Assembly (NCBI GenBank): GCA_910579935.1
Contig: CAJTVQ010000008.1
Location: 1-64,000, forward strand
Direction: 5' to 3'
Length of the DNA stretch: 64,000 nt
DNA from: an uncultured Lachnospiraceae bacterium
Lineage (GTDB): Bacteria > Bacillota > Clostridia > Lachnospirales > Lachnospiraceae
Numbering within the stretch: the first letter of the stretch is position 1; each line of letters opens with the position of its first letter. The notes under the pieces are model-generated. The model saw nothing but the letters and a program-made list of their open reading frames with translations, searched no databases and was not told where the DNA came from. Shown piece after piece: positions 44,001-52,304 of this stretch. Position numbers and translations under genes: made by a program.

Positions 44001-44292
44001 TATTTCCCTAAAGGCGGGCGGAACGGGCCTGAACCTGACCTCGGCGGATATTGTCATCCATTATGATCCGTGGTGGAATCTGGCAGTGCAGAACCAGGCC
44101 ACGGACCGCGCCCACAGAATCGGGCAGAAACATGTGGTCAATGTATATAAGCTGATCTTGAAAGGTACGATCGAGGATAATATTGTCAGGCTTCAGGAGC
44201 GGAAGAAGGAGCTGGCGGAGCAGGTGCTCGGCGGCGACGGCGTGGGGAGCGGCAGTTTTACAAAGGAGGAACTGCTGGAGCTGCTCCGGTAA
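41005..44292 (+). CDS. SWIM zinc-finger SNF2-family DNA translocase
   Basis: Swi2/Snf2 ATPase of 1095 aa, related to HepA/RapA-like bacterial SNF2 proteins. A SWIM zinc finger is near the N-terminus (CSCPAFYNYDGLCKHC). A middle domain of about 450 residues with no recognised motif follows. The C-terminal half is the motor: motif I DDMGLGKT, motif II DEAQ (Asp-Glu box), motif III LTGTPVEN, and the helicase C-terminal motifs SLKAGGTGLNLT and QATDRAHRIGQ. It would move along duplex DNA and remodel bound proteins. GAGGAAA lies six bases before the ATG at 41005; an ATG at 40981 is possible. It is monocistronic, ended by a terminator inside the convergent MFS gene. Such genes are common in clostridia; role unknown. 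Confidence 0.93.
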   Translation: MLTKSEIRGMTDSAAYTRGVEIYQSGKISDFSVKNEGDGVWVILAKVRGSGRNSYETEVEYDDKYEEVAGEFCSCPAFYNYDGLCKHCIAALLKFADYEEQHPLFFMGGGESRKMKYPAVSEQEETTPAMKELLVRKFMQRTYPMVYKEMYGKVKLVPYMEFEAGRAAVEFRIGISKMYVLKDIFEFQHHMREAAQYSYGKQLGFLHMREAFAQESQKMVDFLLGWAERNAESYLSYYGYFYEQKFQKIRVLELSRQEAEEFFEATGHHIFYANYLGEGEREWRVAEEKLKRTMTITGKKDGIEVATNNVLGFLGEKYITYFMDGLIYLEDRREIEPIEDFLICMGQVPGQNAFIRKEDVPIFCSQLLPKLELFYECVRENFDAAEYLQTLASFEIYLDAPQKDFITCKLFAVYGEDEKYNIYQEGQGKEPGIRDAIREMEVGQEVSSYFNAYDEANGMMVLSGDEDRLYELLVHGISRMQELGEVFVSDALKRFHTTSAPKVSMGISLAGDMLELSVSAGDMPMEQLVEILSKYDRKRKYYRLKNGSFVDVEDSEMGVLVRLKEELGITDRQLKQKQIELPKYRALYLDGELKANPVFSTVKDRNFKELVRNMKTVEDNDFEVPASLEEIMREYQKKGFLWIKTLKNNGFGGILADDMGLGKTLQVIAFLLSEYIDAAPSENKRCLIVAPASLVFNWSSEIERFAPALHVKTVTGTAAERKEIIYGAGERDILLTSYDLLRRDIDSYAGIRFYCQVIDEAQYIKNHNTQAARAVKEIEAGFKLALTGTPVENRLSELWSIFDYLMPGFLYAYQHFRGEIELPVVQNNSEDAMRKLQRMIGPFVLRRLKKDVLTDLPDKLEENIYAKLEGEQQKLYDAHVQRMRLMLDKTSEEEFRSSKIQILAELTKLRQICCDPSLIFENYEENSAKADMCMDLVRNAVNGGHKLLLFSQFTSMLDRIRHMLEEEGIRSYMLTGATPKEKRVQMVDAFNRDDTPVFCISLKAGGTGLNLTSADIVIHYDPWWNLAVQNQATDRAHRIGQKHVVNVYKLILKGTIEDNIVRLQERKKELAEQVLGGDGVGSGSFTKEELLELLR

Positions 44293-44306
44293 TCCGGCAG
44301 GGCATT

Positions 44307-45533
44307 TCAAATTTGATGCCCCGCTGCTTGCGGCGGGGTTTTTGACTCCGCGTTCTTACGCAGGGGCAGCAGGCCGCAGAGCAAAAGCACGGGAAATACG
44401 ATGGCTGCCAGTATGCCGGACTGAAGATTGTCCCCCATTTTGGCTGAAACCATACCTGTTACGGTGGGACCGAGGGAACAGCCCACATCTCCGCCTAAGG
44501 CCAGCAGGGCAAACATGGCGGTGCCGCCGTTCCGTATACGGGCAGACGCAATACTGAATGTGCCCGGCCATAGGATGCCTACCGAAAGCCCGCACAATCC
44601 GCAGCCGAGCAGCGCGATGACGGGAAGGGGAGAGAGGGAGACGGCGAGATAGCTGAACAGGCAGAGCAGTCCGCTGAAAAACATGAACCGTTCCAGTTTT
44701 ATTTTTTCTCCGAATTTTCCGTAAAAAGCCCTGGAAGTTCCCATCAGCAGGGCAAAGAACATGGGACCGGCGAGGTCGCCGATGGTTTTGCCTACCTGAA
44801 GGCCCTTTTCCGCGAAAGTGGAGGCCCATTGGCTCACGGCCTGCTCACAGGCTCCGGCGCATATCATGAGGAGCATAATGAGCCAGAACAGTCTCAGACG
44901 GAATAATTCCGTAAGTTTCATGCCGCTTTCACCTTCCGCGAGAAGAGAAGCAATCGGTACTTTTATAAAGAATAAAGTATTGAGAACCGGAATGACAGCC
45001 CAGAGGAGCGCCAGGATTTTCCAGTTTTCGATGCCGAAGAACGAAAAGAAGAGGGTGGAAAGCAGTACCACCGCCACATGTCCCCAGCAGTAAAAGGAAT
45101 GGAGGAGACTCATGGCGGATTCTTTGTGATCCGTGGGGCAGGCTTCCACAATGGGACTGATCAGCACTTCGATCAGGCCGCCTCCGACGGCATAGATGAT
45201 AACGGAAACCATCAGTCCCATAAAAGGCGTCGGCATGAGACCGGGCAGCACCGTAAGGCTGAGCAGGCCCGCCGCCGCGAATACGTGGGCCAGAATGACC
45301 GAAGCGCGGTATCCGATTTTATCAATAAAACCTGCGGACAGAAGGTCTATGACAAGCTGCAGTCCGAAATTAAAAGTGACAAGAAACGTAATGCGGGACA
45401 GGGGGATCCCGTAAGCGGACTGGAAAGTGAGAAACAGCAGGGGAACGAAGTTATTGATGACTGCCTGGACGATATAACCGGTAAAGCAGGCGTAAATGGT
45501 ATGTTTGTAAGTAAAGCGTGCGGCTGGCTGCAT
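44307..45533 (-). CDS. Major facilitator superfamily transporter
   Basis: Twelve-span permease of 408 aa. The first helix pair (YTGYIVQAVINNFVPLLFL-like) and the A-motif-like loop GFIDKIGYRASV after helix 2 fit MFS; helices with GLIEVLISPIVEACP and FYCWGHVAVVLLS resemble the FucP/sugar:H+ and related groups. The substrate cannot be told. AAGGAG precedes the ATG on the minus strand. Its last codons contain the terminator of the convergent SNF2 gene. Confidence 0.88.
   Translation of the reverse strand: MQPAARFTYKHTIYACFTGYIVQAVINNFVPLLFLTFQSAYGIPLSRITFLVTFNFGLQLVIDLLSAGFIDKIGYRASVILAHVFAAAGLLSLTVLPGLMPTPFMGLMVSVIIYAVGGGLIEVLISPIVEACPTDHKESAMSLLHSFYCWGHVAVVLLSTLFFSFFGIENWKILALLWAVIPVLNTLFFIKVPIASLLAEGESGMKLTELFRLRLFWLIMLLMICAGACEQAVSQWASTFAEKGLQVGKTIGDLAGPMFFALLMGTSRAFYGKFGEKIKLERFMFFSGLLCLFSYLAVSLSPLPVIALLGCGLCGLSVGILWPGTFSIASARIRNGGTAMFALLALGGDVGCSLGPTVTGMVSAKMGDNLQSGILAAIVFPVLLLCGLLPLRKNAESKTPPQAAGHQI
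44319..44343 (+). terminator. Terminator of the SNF2 gene, inside the MFS coding end
   Basis: CCCCGC (44319-44324) pairs with GCGGGG (44333-44338), followed by TTTTT. It lies within the last dozen codons of the minus-strand MFS gene. Confidence 0.85.
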
Positions 45534-45657
45534 GATAATTCTCCTTTGCTATGAATAATAATCCTATTTTAAGGCTGTTGCCGTGTATTTGCAAGACGGG
45601 AATGAAAAGCAGCGGCAGGGCAGACAGAAACTGAAAATTGATTTCGTGGGAAAAGGG

Positions 45658-45686
45658 TTGACATAATAATATAAATTTATTATTTT
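45658..45686 (+). promoter_or_regulatory. Putative promoter for the (p)ppGpp synthetase gene
   Basis: A perfect TTGACA (45658-45663), 17 bp, then TATTTT (45681-45686). The spacer region is A/T-only with a small inverted repeat. Confidence 0.5.
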
Positions 45687-45759
45687 ACCATCATAGGCCC
45701 GAAAGATATCGGGATGAATGGTGAATATAAAAATCAGATAAAGCAGGGATGGAGTGTAC

Positions 45760-46443
45760 ATGGAGAAAAATGATGCGAACATACAGGAAATGCGGAACAA
45801 AGAACAGATAGAAATATTTCTAAGCGGGAAAGACAGCATTGATAGGTTCCGGCGGATCATTATGCAGTATGAATGCGCCATGCTGGAGATAAAAACAAAA
45901 CTGGATGTGCTGAATACGGAACTGTCACTGCAGAAAAGCAGGAATCCCTTCGAGACGATCAAGTGCAGGATAAAATCGCCGGAGAGTATTTTGGAGAAAA
46001 TGAAGAGGAACCATATCCCGATGACGATCGAAGCGATGGAAAAGAACATGAACGATATTGCGGGAATCCGTGTGATCTGTTCCTTTCCGGACGATATCTA
46101 CATGCTGGCGGACTGTCTGCTGGCACAGGATGACATCACGCTGATCGCGCGCAAGGATTATATCAAAAAGCCGAAGCCGAACGGATACCGGAGCCTTCAT
46201 TTAATTGTGGAAGTCCCGATCTTTCTTACGGATGAAAAGAAGCCGATGCGTGTGGAAGTGCAGTTCCGTACCATAGCGATGGATTTCTGGGCGAGCCTGG
46301 AACATAAAATGAAGTACAAGAAGCATATTGAAAAGGCGGAGAGCATTTCCAATGAACTGTATTATTGTGCGGAACTGATCGCCCAGTTAGACGGCCGGAT
46401 GCAGCAGATACGGGAGAAGATAGAAGGCGCGCCGGAAATTTAA
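45760..46443 (+). CDS. relQ: Small alarmone (p)ppGpp synthetase, RelQ/YjbM type
   Basis: Single-domain GTP pyrophosphokinase of 227 aa that makes (p)ppGpp from ATP and GTP/GDP without a hydrolase domain. The RelA/SpoT synthetase motifs are present: RIKSPESILEKMKR, DIAGIRVICSF, KKPKPNGYRSLHLIV and VEVQFRTIAMDFWASLEHKMKYK. The length and C-terminal helix fit tetrameric RelQ. The ATG at 45760 follows GGAG. A promoter for rimP begins just after the stop, so it is monocistronic. Confidence 0.93.
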   Translation: MEKNDANIQEMRNKEQIEIFLSGKDSIDRFRRIIMQYECAMLEIKTKLDVLNTELSLQKSRNPFETIKCRIKSPESILEKMKRNHIPMTIEAMEKNMNDIAGIRVICSFPDDIYMLADCLLAQDDITLIARKDYIKKPKPNGYRSLHLIVEVPIFLTDEKKPMRVEVQFRTIAMDFWASLEHKMKYKKHIEKAESISNELYYCAELIAQLDGRMQQIREKIEGAPEI

Positions 46444-46450
46444 AAAGTGC

Positions 46451-46479
46451 TTGCATTTTGGTAAGTGCGGTGCTATAGT
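46451..46479 (+). promoter_or_regulatory. Promoter of the rimP-nusA-infB operon
   Basis: TTGCAT (46451-46456), a 17-bp spacer and TATAGT (46474-46479). Confidence 0.75.
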
Positions 46480-46507
46480 AAAAGAAGTTAATACGTAACG
46501 GTTAACA

Positions 46508-46535
46508 AGAGTGGACTTGCGAGTCCACTCTTTTT
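46508..46535 (+). terminator. Intrinsic terminator in the rimP leader (attenuator candidate)
   Basis: AGAGTGGACT (46508/9-46517) and AGTCCACTCT (46522-46531) pair perfectly around TGCG and are followed by T's (46531-46535). It lies about 20 nt after the predicted start of transcription and 50 bp before rimP, with relQ's stop upstream. It may end relQ transcripts and also act as an attenuator of the nusA operon. Confidence 0.85.
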
Positions 46536-46588
46536 GCAGGTAAGAGACAGCAGTGTGCTATCATTGCGGAAAAGGGAGAGGTGAGTAA

Positions 46589-47065
46589 ATGTCCAAAAGG
46601 GAGACATACGAAAGCAGGACGGAAGAACTGCTTTTGCCTATTGCGGAAAAAGAGGGTGTGGAAATTTATGACGTAGAATATGTGAAAGAAGGCAGCGACT
46701 TTTATCTGCGGGCATATATCGATAAGCAGGGAGGCGTGGACATCAACGACTGTGAAAGGGTCAGCAGGGCTTTGTCGGACGCATTGGATGAGAAGGATTT
46801 TATTGCGGATGCATATATTTTAGAGGTGAGCAGTCCCGGACTGGGGCGGATGCTGAAGAAAGACAAACACCTGGCAAAGAGCCTCGGTGAAGCGGTGGAA
46901 CTGAAAACTTATAAGCCGATAGAGAAATGCAGGGAATTCGAAGGAATACTGAAAGGTTATGACAAGGATTCCGTTACGATAGAAGTGGAAGAGGAAACGG
47001 GAAAGAAAGAACTGGTTTTTGCGAGGCCGGATGTTGCATCCATCAGGCTGGCACTTGATTTTTAA
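46589..47065 (+). CDS. rimP: Ribosome maturation factor RimP
   Basis: Assists 30S subunit maturation. The 158-aa protein has the typical start (LLLPIAEKEGVEIYDVEYVKEG), the DINDCERVSRALSDALDE segment and EVSSPGLGRML. First gene of the operon with nusA, ylxR, ylxQ, infB, rbfA and further genes. Confidence 0.96.
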   Translation: MSKRETYESRTEELLLPIAEKEGVEIYDVEYVKEGSDFYLRAYIDKQGGVDINDCERVSRALSDALDEKDFIADAYILEVSSPGLGRMLKKDKHLAKSLGEAVELKTYKPIEKCREFEGILKGYDKDSVTIEVEEETGKKELVFARPDVASIRLALDF

Positions 47066-47107
47066 GATAAATGATAGCGGTGGAAACGCGGAAAGGAAAA
47101 AGGAAAA

Positions 47108-48394
47108 ATGAACAAAGAGTTAATGGAGGCATTGGATATTCTGGAGAAGGAAAAGGAAATCAGCAAGGAGACTTTGTTTGAAGCGATCGAAAATTCCCTG
47201 ATAACGGCCTGCAAGAATCATTTTGGAAAAGCGGATAATGTTAAAGTGGAGATAGACAGGGAAACCTGCGACTTTTTGTGCTATGCCGAAAAAGAAGTGG
47301 TCGAAGAAGTAGAGGATGATGTTACACAGATATCGCTGGAGGATGCACTGAAGATTTCCAAGAGGGCGCAGATCGGAGACATCGTGCATGTGGAGATCAA
47401 GTCCAAGGAATTCGGGCGTATCGCCACACAGAATGCGAAGAACGTGATTCTTCAGAAGATAAGGGAAGAAGAGCGGAGCGTGATCTACAATCAGTATTAT
47501 GAAAAAGAGAAAGATGTGGTGACCGGTATCGTGCAGCGGTATGTGGGAAGAAACATCAGTATCAATTTAGGAAAGGCCGATGGCATTATAAATGAGAGCG
47601 AACAGGTGAAAGGCGAGATATTCAAGCCGACGGAAAGAATTAAGGTATATATTCTGGAAGTGAAGAATACTCCTAAAGGACCGAGGATTTTGGTAAGCCG
47701 TACACACCCTGAACTGGTAAAACGTTTATTTGAGGCGGAAGTTACGGAAATCAAGGACGGTACGGTAGAGATCAAGAGCATTGCGCGGGAAGCCGGCAGC
47801 AGAACCAAAATGGCAGTCTGGTCCAATAATCCGAATGTGGATGCGGTGGGAGCCTGTGTGGGAATCAACGGAACGAGAGTGAATGCGATCGTGGAGGAAC
47901 TGAGAGGCGAAAAGATCGATATTATCAACTGGGATGAGAATCCGGGCAATCTGATCCAGAACGCATTATCCCCGGCTAAAATCGTGGCGGTATTTGCGGA
48001 CCCTGATGAAAAGACGGCAAAAGTGGTAGTGCCGGATTACCAGCTGTCCCTTGCGATCGGCAAGGAAGGGCAGAATGCGAGACTGGCGGCAAGACTGACC
48101 GGATATAAGATTGATATAAAGAGCGAAACGCAGGCGAAGGATGCGCCGGGCTTCCGTTACGAAGATTATATGGACGAATATGACGAGTATGACGGGGAAT
48201 ATGAAGAAGACGGGTATGAAGAGGAAGCGCTGGCGGAGACGGAGGAAGCAGACACAGAAGCAGGCATAGAGACAGACGGCGCAGATAAAATAGAAGGAAA
48301 TGAAGGAATAGATGAAATAGAAGTAATAAACGGAATGGACGGAACAGAAGCGGAAAGCGCTATAGAATCTGAAGAAGAGACAGCAGAGGAATAA
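47108..48394 (+). CDS. nusA: Transcription termination/antitermination factor NusA
   Basis: RNA-polymerase-binding factor of 428 aa: N-terminal domain (MNKELMEALDILEKEKEI), S1 domain, and two KH domains (VGACVGINGTRVNAIVEEL and LAIGKEGQNARLAARLTGYK). From about residue 355 on it has an acidic, low-complexity tail rich in Glu, Asp and Tyr in place of the AR domains of enterobacterial NusA. RNA-level attenuation of this operon by NusA is plausible given the leader terminator. Confidence 0.97.
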   Translation: MNKELMEALDILEKEKEISKETLFEAIENSLITACKNHFGKADNVKVEIDRETCDFLCYAEKEVVEEVEDDVTQISLEDALKISKRAQIGDIVHVEIKSKEFGRIATQNAKNVILQKIREEERSVIYNQYYEKEKDVVTGIVQRYVGRNISINLGKADGIINESEQVKGEIFKPTERIKVYILEVKNTPKGPRILVSRTHPELVKRLFEAEVTEIKDGTVEIKSIAREAGSRTKMAVWSNNPNVDAVGACVGINGTRVNAIVEELRGEKIDIINWDENPGNLIQNALSPAKIVAVFADPDEKTAKVVVPDYQLSLAIGKEGQNARLAARLTGYKIDIKSETQAKDAPGFRYEDYMDEYDEYDGEYEEDGYEEEALAETEEADTEAGIETDGADKIEGNEGIDEIEVINGMDGTEAESAIESEEETAEE

Positions 48395-48397
48395 GAT

Positions 48398-48664
48398 ATG
48401 GCGAAGAAGATTCCTTTGAGACAATGTGTCGGCTGCGGTGAGATGAAAAGCAAGAAAGAGCTGGTAAGGGTTATAAGGACGGCGGAGGGAGACATTGTTC
48501 TCGATGTAACTGGTAAAAAGAACGGGAGAGGCGCATATCTGTGCCATTCGGCCGACTGTATGAAAAAGGCGAGAAAGAATAAGGGCCTGGAACGTTCCCT
48601 TAAGACGAATATTCCGGATGAAATATACGGGGAACTGGAAGAGGGGTTTTATGAGAATGAATAA
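48398..48664 (+). CDS. ylxR: YlxR (DUF448) RNA-binding family protein
   Basis: Small (88 aa) conserved protein of the nusA operon; B. subtilis YlxR has nucleoid/regulatory roles. The motif RQCVGCGEMKSKKEL and GRGAYLCHSADCMKKA are the hallmark. It starts 3 bp after nusA and its end overlaps the start of the next gene. Confidence 0.95.
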   Translation: MAKKIPLRQCVGCGEMKSKKELVRVIRTAEGDIVLDVTGKKNGRGAYLCHSADCMKKARKNKGLERSLKTNIPDEIYGELEEGFYENE

Positions 48665-48962
48665 ACTATATTCCCTGCTTGGTCTTGCGGTCCGATCAGG
48701 AAATCTGGTAAGCGGAGAGTTTGCGGTGGAAAAAGCAGTAAAATCAGGTAAAGCAGAACTGGTCATCGTAAGCGGGGATGCGTCGGATAATACCGTGAAG
48801 CTGTTTGACAATATGTGTCGTTTCTATGAGGTGCCCATGTTCCGGTATGGAACGAAAGAGGAACTGGGGCATTCCATGGGAAAAGAAGTGCGTGCTTCGC
48901 TGGCCATTACGGAGGAGGGATTTGCAAAGTCCATAAAGAAACAACTGGAAGCATCGGAATAA
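48657..48962 (+). CDS. ylxQ: L7Ae-family ribosomal-type RNA-binding protein YlxQ
   Basis: L7Ae/L30e/Gadd45-fold protein, about 101 aa, probably a kink-turn RNA binder. The pattern LLGLAVRSGNLVSGEFAVEKAV, then AELVIVSGDASDNTVK and GKEVRASLAI is typical. GAGGGG is ten bases before the ATG at 48657 and four before another at 48651; either may be used. It overlaps the ylxR end by 8 bp or more. Confidence 0.92.
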   Translation: MNKLYSLLGLAVRSGNLVSGEFAVEKAVKSGKAELVIVSGDASDNTVKLFDNMCRFYEVPMFRYGTKEELGHSMGKEVRASLAITEEGFAKSIKKQLEASE

Positions 48963-48981
48963 GAAGACGGAGGTAGTGAGC

Positions 48982-51909
48982 ATGGCGAAAATGAGAATAC
49001 ATGAACTTGCGAAAGAATTAGACAGGCAAAATAAAGAAATATTGGCTTTTTTGCAGGAAAAAGGAATAGATGTAAAGTCGGTGAGCAGCTCGGTAGAAGA
49101 AGAGACGATTGCACTTGTGAAAAAGCATTTTACAAAAAATGAGGAAGTGAAAGAGGAAAAACCTATGGCAAAATCGGGAGAAACGGGTGCGGAGCAGCCA
49201 AAGAAAAAGAAAAAGATCATTATTGTGGGAAATCCGCAGAACAGTAAGATGGGAGGGCAGCGTCCGCAGCAGAACAATGCGAAGAAGCCGCAGACACAGG
49301 GAAATAATAATCCGAAACAGGGAGCACGTCAGGAAAAGCAGGCACCCCACCGCCCAATCAAGCCGCTGACGCCGCCGTCGCCGACACCGCCGGTGACAAT
49401 GATACCTGCTTCCAATTATACGCCGAAGAAAGAGCAGAAACCGGTAAAGACGGAATCCAGGAAAGCAGAAACCGCAGAAGTAAAGGCAGCGCAGCCTGTA
49501 AACACGCCGGCGGCAAATCAGGGACGGCCGGAACAGGGAAAGGCCGGAACGAACGGCCAGAGACCGGAAAATACAAAAAAGGAAAACATAAGGCAGGAAC
49601 ATGCAAGGCCGGAAAATACAAGACAGGAAAGTACGAGGCCGGAAAATACAAGGCAGGAAAACAACAGGACGGAAAACACGAGGCAGGACAGACCGGTAAG
49701 GCAGGATAGGCAGGACAGACCGAGAAACAACGACCAGCAAAGAAGAACGGATAACAGGAAGGATAACCGGAATGAAAATCGGGGCGACGGGAGAAGGAAT
49801 GAAGGACAGAATCGCAGACCTTTTGAAAATAATCAGGGGGATCGGCGTAATTCTGGCGGCGGTCAGGGCGGCGGCCGTTCTTTCGGAAATAATGACCGCC
49901 CTAACAGAGGCAATGGAGGGCAGGACAATAAATTCAGAAAGCCTGCGCCCTCTAAAGGATTCGTGCCGGAGAGCCCGGTTAAGGATCAGGAAAAGCACAG
50001 GGATGAGGAAAAGCGCAGAATCGGTCAGGAGAGGGATAAACGCTCTAAGAAGGATCTGATCTACGAAGAGGATGACGTAAAGATGTCCGGCAGGAATAAG
50101 GCCGGAAAGTTCATCAAGCCGGAAAAGAAGGTGGAAGAGGTAAAGGAAGAACAGATCAAGGTAATCATCCTTCCGGAGTCTCTGACCATTAAGGAACTGG
50201 CGGATAAGATGAAGATGCAGCCATCCGCCATTATCAAAAAGCTGTTTCTGCAGGGACAGATCGTGACGGTTAATTCCGAGCTTTCTTATGAAGAAGCGGA
50301 GAATATCGCTATAGAATACGACATTATCTGCGAGAAGGAAGTGAAGGTGGACGTCATCGAAGAACTTCTGAAAGAAGACGAGGAGAAGGAAGAGGATATG
50401 ACCAAGAGGCCGCCGGTTATCTGCGTGATGGGTCATGTCGATCATGGTAAGACCTCTTTGCTGGATGCAATCCGCAAGACGAATGTAACCGACAAGGAAG
50501 CAGGCGGAATTACGCAGCATATCGGTGCGTATACGGTACGGGTCGGTTCCGAAAAGATCACGTTCTTAGATACGCCGGGACATGAAGCGTTTACCGCGAT
50601 GCGTATGCGCGGCGCCAATGCAACGGATATCGCGATTCTGGTAGTGGCGGCCGATGACGGCGTGATGCCGCAGACCGTAGAGGCGATCAACCATGCGAAA
50701 GCGGCGGGAATAGAAATTATCGTGGCGGTGAATAAGATTGACAAACCCAATGCCAACATTGACCGGGTAAAACAGGAAATGACGGAATATGAACTGATTC
50801 CCGTGGATTGGGGCGGGAGTACGGAATTCGTGCCGGTGTCGGCGAAATCGGGAGAGGGCATTGACACGCTGCTGGAAACCATTCTCCTTACCGCAGAGAT
50901 TCTGGAGCTGAAATCGAACGCGAAGAGACAGGCAAGAGGACTTGTCATCGAAGCGGAACTGGATAAGGGCAGGGGACCGGTGGCAACGGTGCTGGTGCAG
51001 AAAGGTACGCTGCATGTGGGAGATTTCATTTCCGCAGGGGCGAGCCACGGAAAAGTAAGGGCCATGATCGACGATAAGGGAAGAAGGGTAAAAGAAGCCC
51101 TTCCGTCCACCCCGGTGGAGATTCTGGGACTTTCCGATGTTCCCAGCGCCGGCGAGGTATTCATAGCCCATGAAAACGATAAGACCGCAAAATCTTATGC
51201 GGAAACTTATCTGGCACAGAATAAAGAAAGAATGTTGGAAGATACTAAGGCTAAGATGTCCCTGGATGATCTCTTTACCCAGATACAGGCGGGTAATCTG
51301 AAAGAACTGAACCTGATCATCAAAGCGGATGTACAGGGCAGCGTGGAGGCCGTAAAACAGAGCCTGTTAAAGCTGTCTAACGAAGAAGTGGTAGTAAAAT
51401 GTATTCACGGAGGCGTCGGGGCCATCAACGAATCAGATGTATCGCTGGCTTCTGCTTCTTCCGCCATCATCATCGGTTTCAATGTAAGGCCGGATGCCAT
51501 GGCGAAGACAATCGCGGAAAGGGAAGGCGTGGATATCAGGCTTTATAGGGTCATCTATCAGGCAATCGAGGATGTGGAAGCGGCCATGAAGGGAATGCTG
51601 GACCCGGTATTTGAGGAGAAAGTGATCGGCCATGCGGAGGTACGCCAGCTCTTTAAGGCATCTGCGGTAGGGAATATCGCTGGTTCCTATGTGCTGGACG
51701 GCATGTTCCAAAGAGACTGCAAGGTACGCATCACGAGAGAAGGCGAGCAGATTTACGAAGGCGCGCTTGCTTCCCTGAAGCGGTTTAAGGATGATGTGAA
51801 AGAAGTAAAAGCCGGATTCGAGTGCGGTCTGGTATTTGAGAATTTTGACCAGATGCAGGAACTGGATATCGTGGAAGCTTATATTATGGTTGAGGTGCCC
51901 CGGGCATAA
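48982..51909 (+). CDS. infB: Translation initiation factor IF-2
   Basis: GTPase that places initiator tRNA on the 30S subunit; 975 aa. N-terminal IF2_N domain (MRIHELAKELDRQNKEILAF), a long basic and Gln/Asn/Arg-rich linker with tandem RPENTRQE-like repeats (about 49560-49720), a second IF2_N (LTIKELADKMKMQPSAIIKKL), the G domain (GHVDHGKTS, DTPGHEAF, NKIDKP) and the C-terminal beta-barrels. The ATG at 48982 follows GGAGG by seven bases. Confidence 0.98.
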   Translation: MAKMRIHELAKELDRQNKEILAFLQEKGIDVKSVSSSVEEETIALVKKHFTKNEEVKEEKPMAKSGETGAEQPKKKKKIIIVGNPQNSKMGGQRPQQNNAKKPQTQGNNNPKQGARQEKQAPHRPIKPLTPPSPTPPVTMIPASNYTPKKEQKPVKTESRKAETAEVKAAQPVNTPAANQGRPEQGKAGTNGQRPENTKKENIRQEHARPENTRQESTRPENTRQENNRTENTRQDRPVRQDRQDRPRNNDQQRRTDNRKDNRNENRGDGRRNEGQNRRPFENNQGDRRNSGGGQGGGRSFGNNDRPNRGNGGQDNKFRKPAPSKGFVPESPVKDQEKHRDEEKRRIGQERDKRSKKDLIYEEDDVKMSGRNKAGKFIKPEKKVEEVKEEQIKVIILPESLTIKELADKMKMQPSAIIKKLFLQGQIVTVNSELSYEEAENIAIEYDIICEKEVKVDVIEELLKEDEEKEEDMTKRPPVICVMGHVDHGKTSLLDAIRKTNVTDKEAGGITQHIGAYTVRVGSEKITFLDTPGHEAFTAMRMRGANATDIAILVVAADDGVMPQTVEAINHAKAAGIEIIVAVNKIDKPNANIDRVKQEMTEYELIPVDWGGSTEFVPVSAKSGEGIDTLLETILLTAEILELKSNAKRQARGLVIEAELDKGRGPVATVLVQKGTLHVGDFISAGASHGKVRAMIDDKGRRVKEALPSTPVEILGLSDVPSAGEVFIAHENDKTAKSYAETYLAQNKERMLEDTKAKMSLDDLFTQIQAGNLKELNLIIKADVQGSVEAVKQSLLKLSNEEVVVKCIHGGVGAINESDVSLASASSAIIIGFNVRPDAMAKTIAEREGVDIRLYRVIYQAIEDVEAAMKGMLDPVFEEKVIGHAEVRQLFKASAVGNIAGSYVLDGMFQRDCKVRITREGEQIYEGALASLKRFKDDVKEVKAGFECGLVFENFDQMQELDIVEAYIMVEVPRA

Positions 51910-51935
51910 AAGATTGGCATGGATGGGAGCGGGAA

Positions 51936-52304
51936 ATGAAGAAGAATAGTTTGAAGAATACCAGGATCAATGGGGAAGTGCAGCGTGCATTGGCGGAAAT
52001 CATACGCGGGGGGATCAAGGACCCGCGTATCAGTCCGCTGACTTCGGTGGTTTCCGTGGAGGTGTCTCCCGATCTGAAGACCTGTAAGGCATGGATGAGC
52101 GTGCTGGGAGACGAGGAAGCGCAGAAGAGTACGCTGGAAGGTTTGAAAAGTGCAGCCGGTTATATCAAAAATCAATTGGCAAGAGAAGTGAATCTGAGGA
52201 ATACGCCGGAGATTACATTTATTATGGATCAGTCCATTGCTTACGGCGTCAGTATGTCAAAGCTGATTGATGAAGTGAACAGGGGGACTGGAAATGAAGA
52301 TTAA
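51936..52304 (+). CDS. rbfA: Ribosome-binding factor A
   Basis: 30S maturation factor of 122 aa with the KH-like pattern (INGEVQRALAEIIRGGIKDPRISPL, then VSVEVSPDLKTCKAWMSV). It ends 11 bp inside the start of the DHH phosphoesterase gene, so the two are translationally coupled. Confidence 0.95.
   Translation: MKKNSLKNTRINGEVQRALAEIIRGGIKDPRISPLTSVVSVEVSPDLKTCKAWMSVLGDEEAQKSTLEGLKSAAGYIKNQLAREVNLRNTPEITFIMDQSIAYGVSMSKLIDEVNRGTGNED

Noticed and set aside
49560..49740. CRISPR-like repetition
   Set aside because: Repeats are protein-coding, short and without spacers of even length; they belong to IF-2.
49018..50520. Long minus-strand open frame (500 codons) antisense to infB
   Set aside because: Low-complexity translation made by the repetitive IF-2 linker read backwards; the plus strand is clearly infB.
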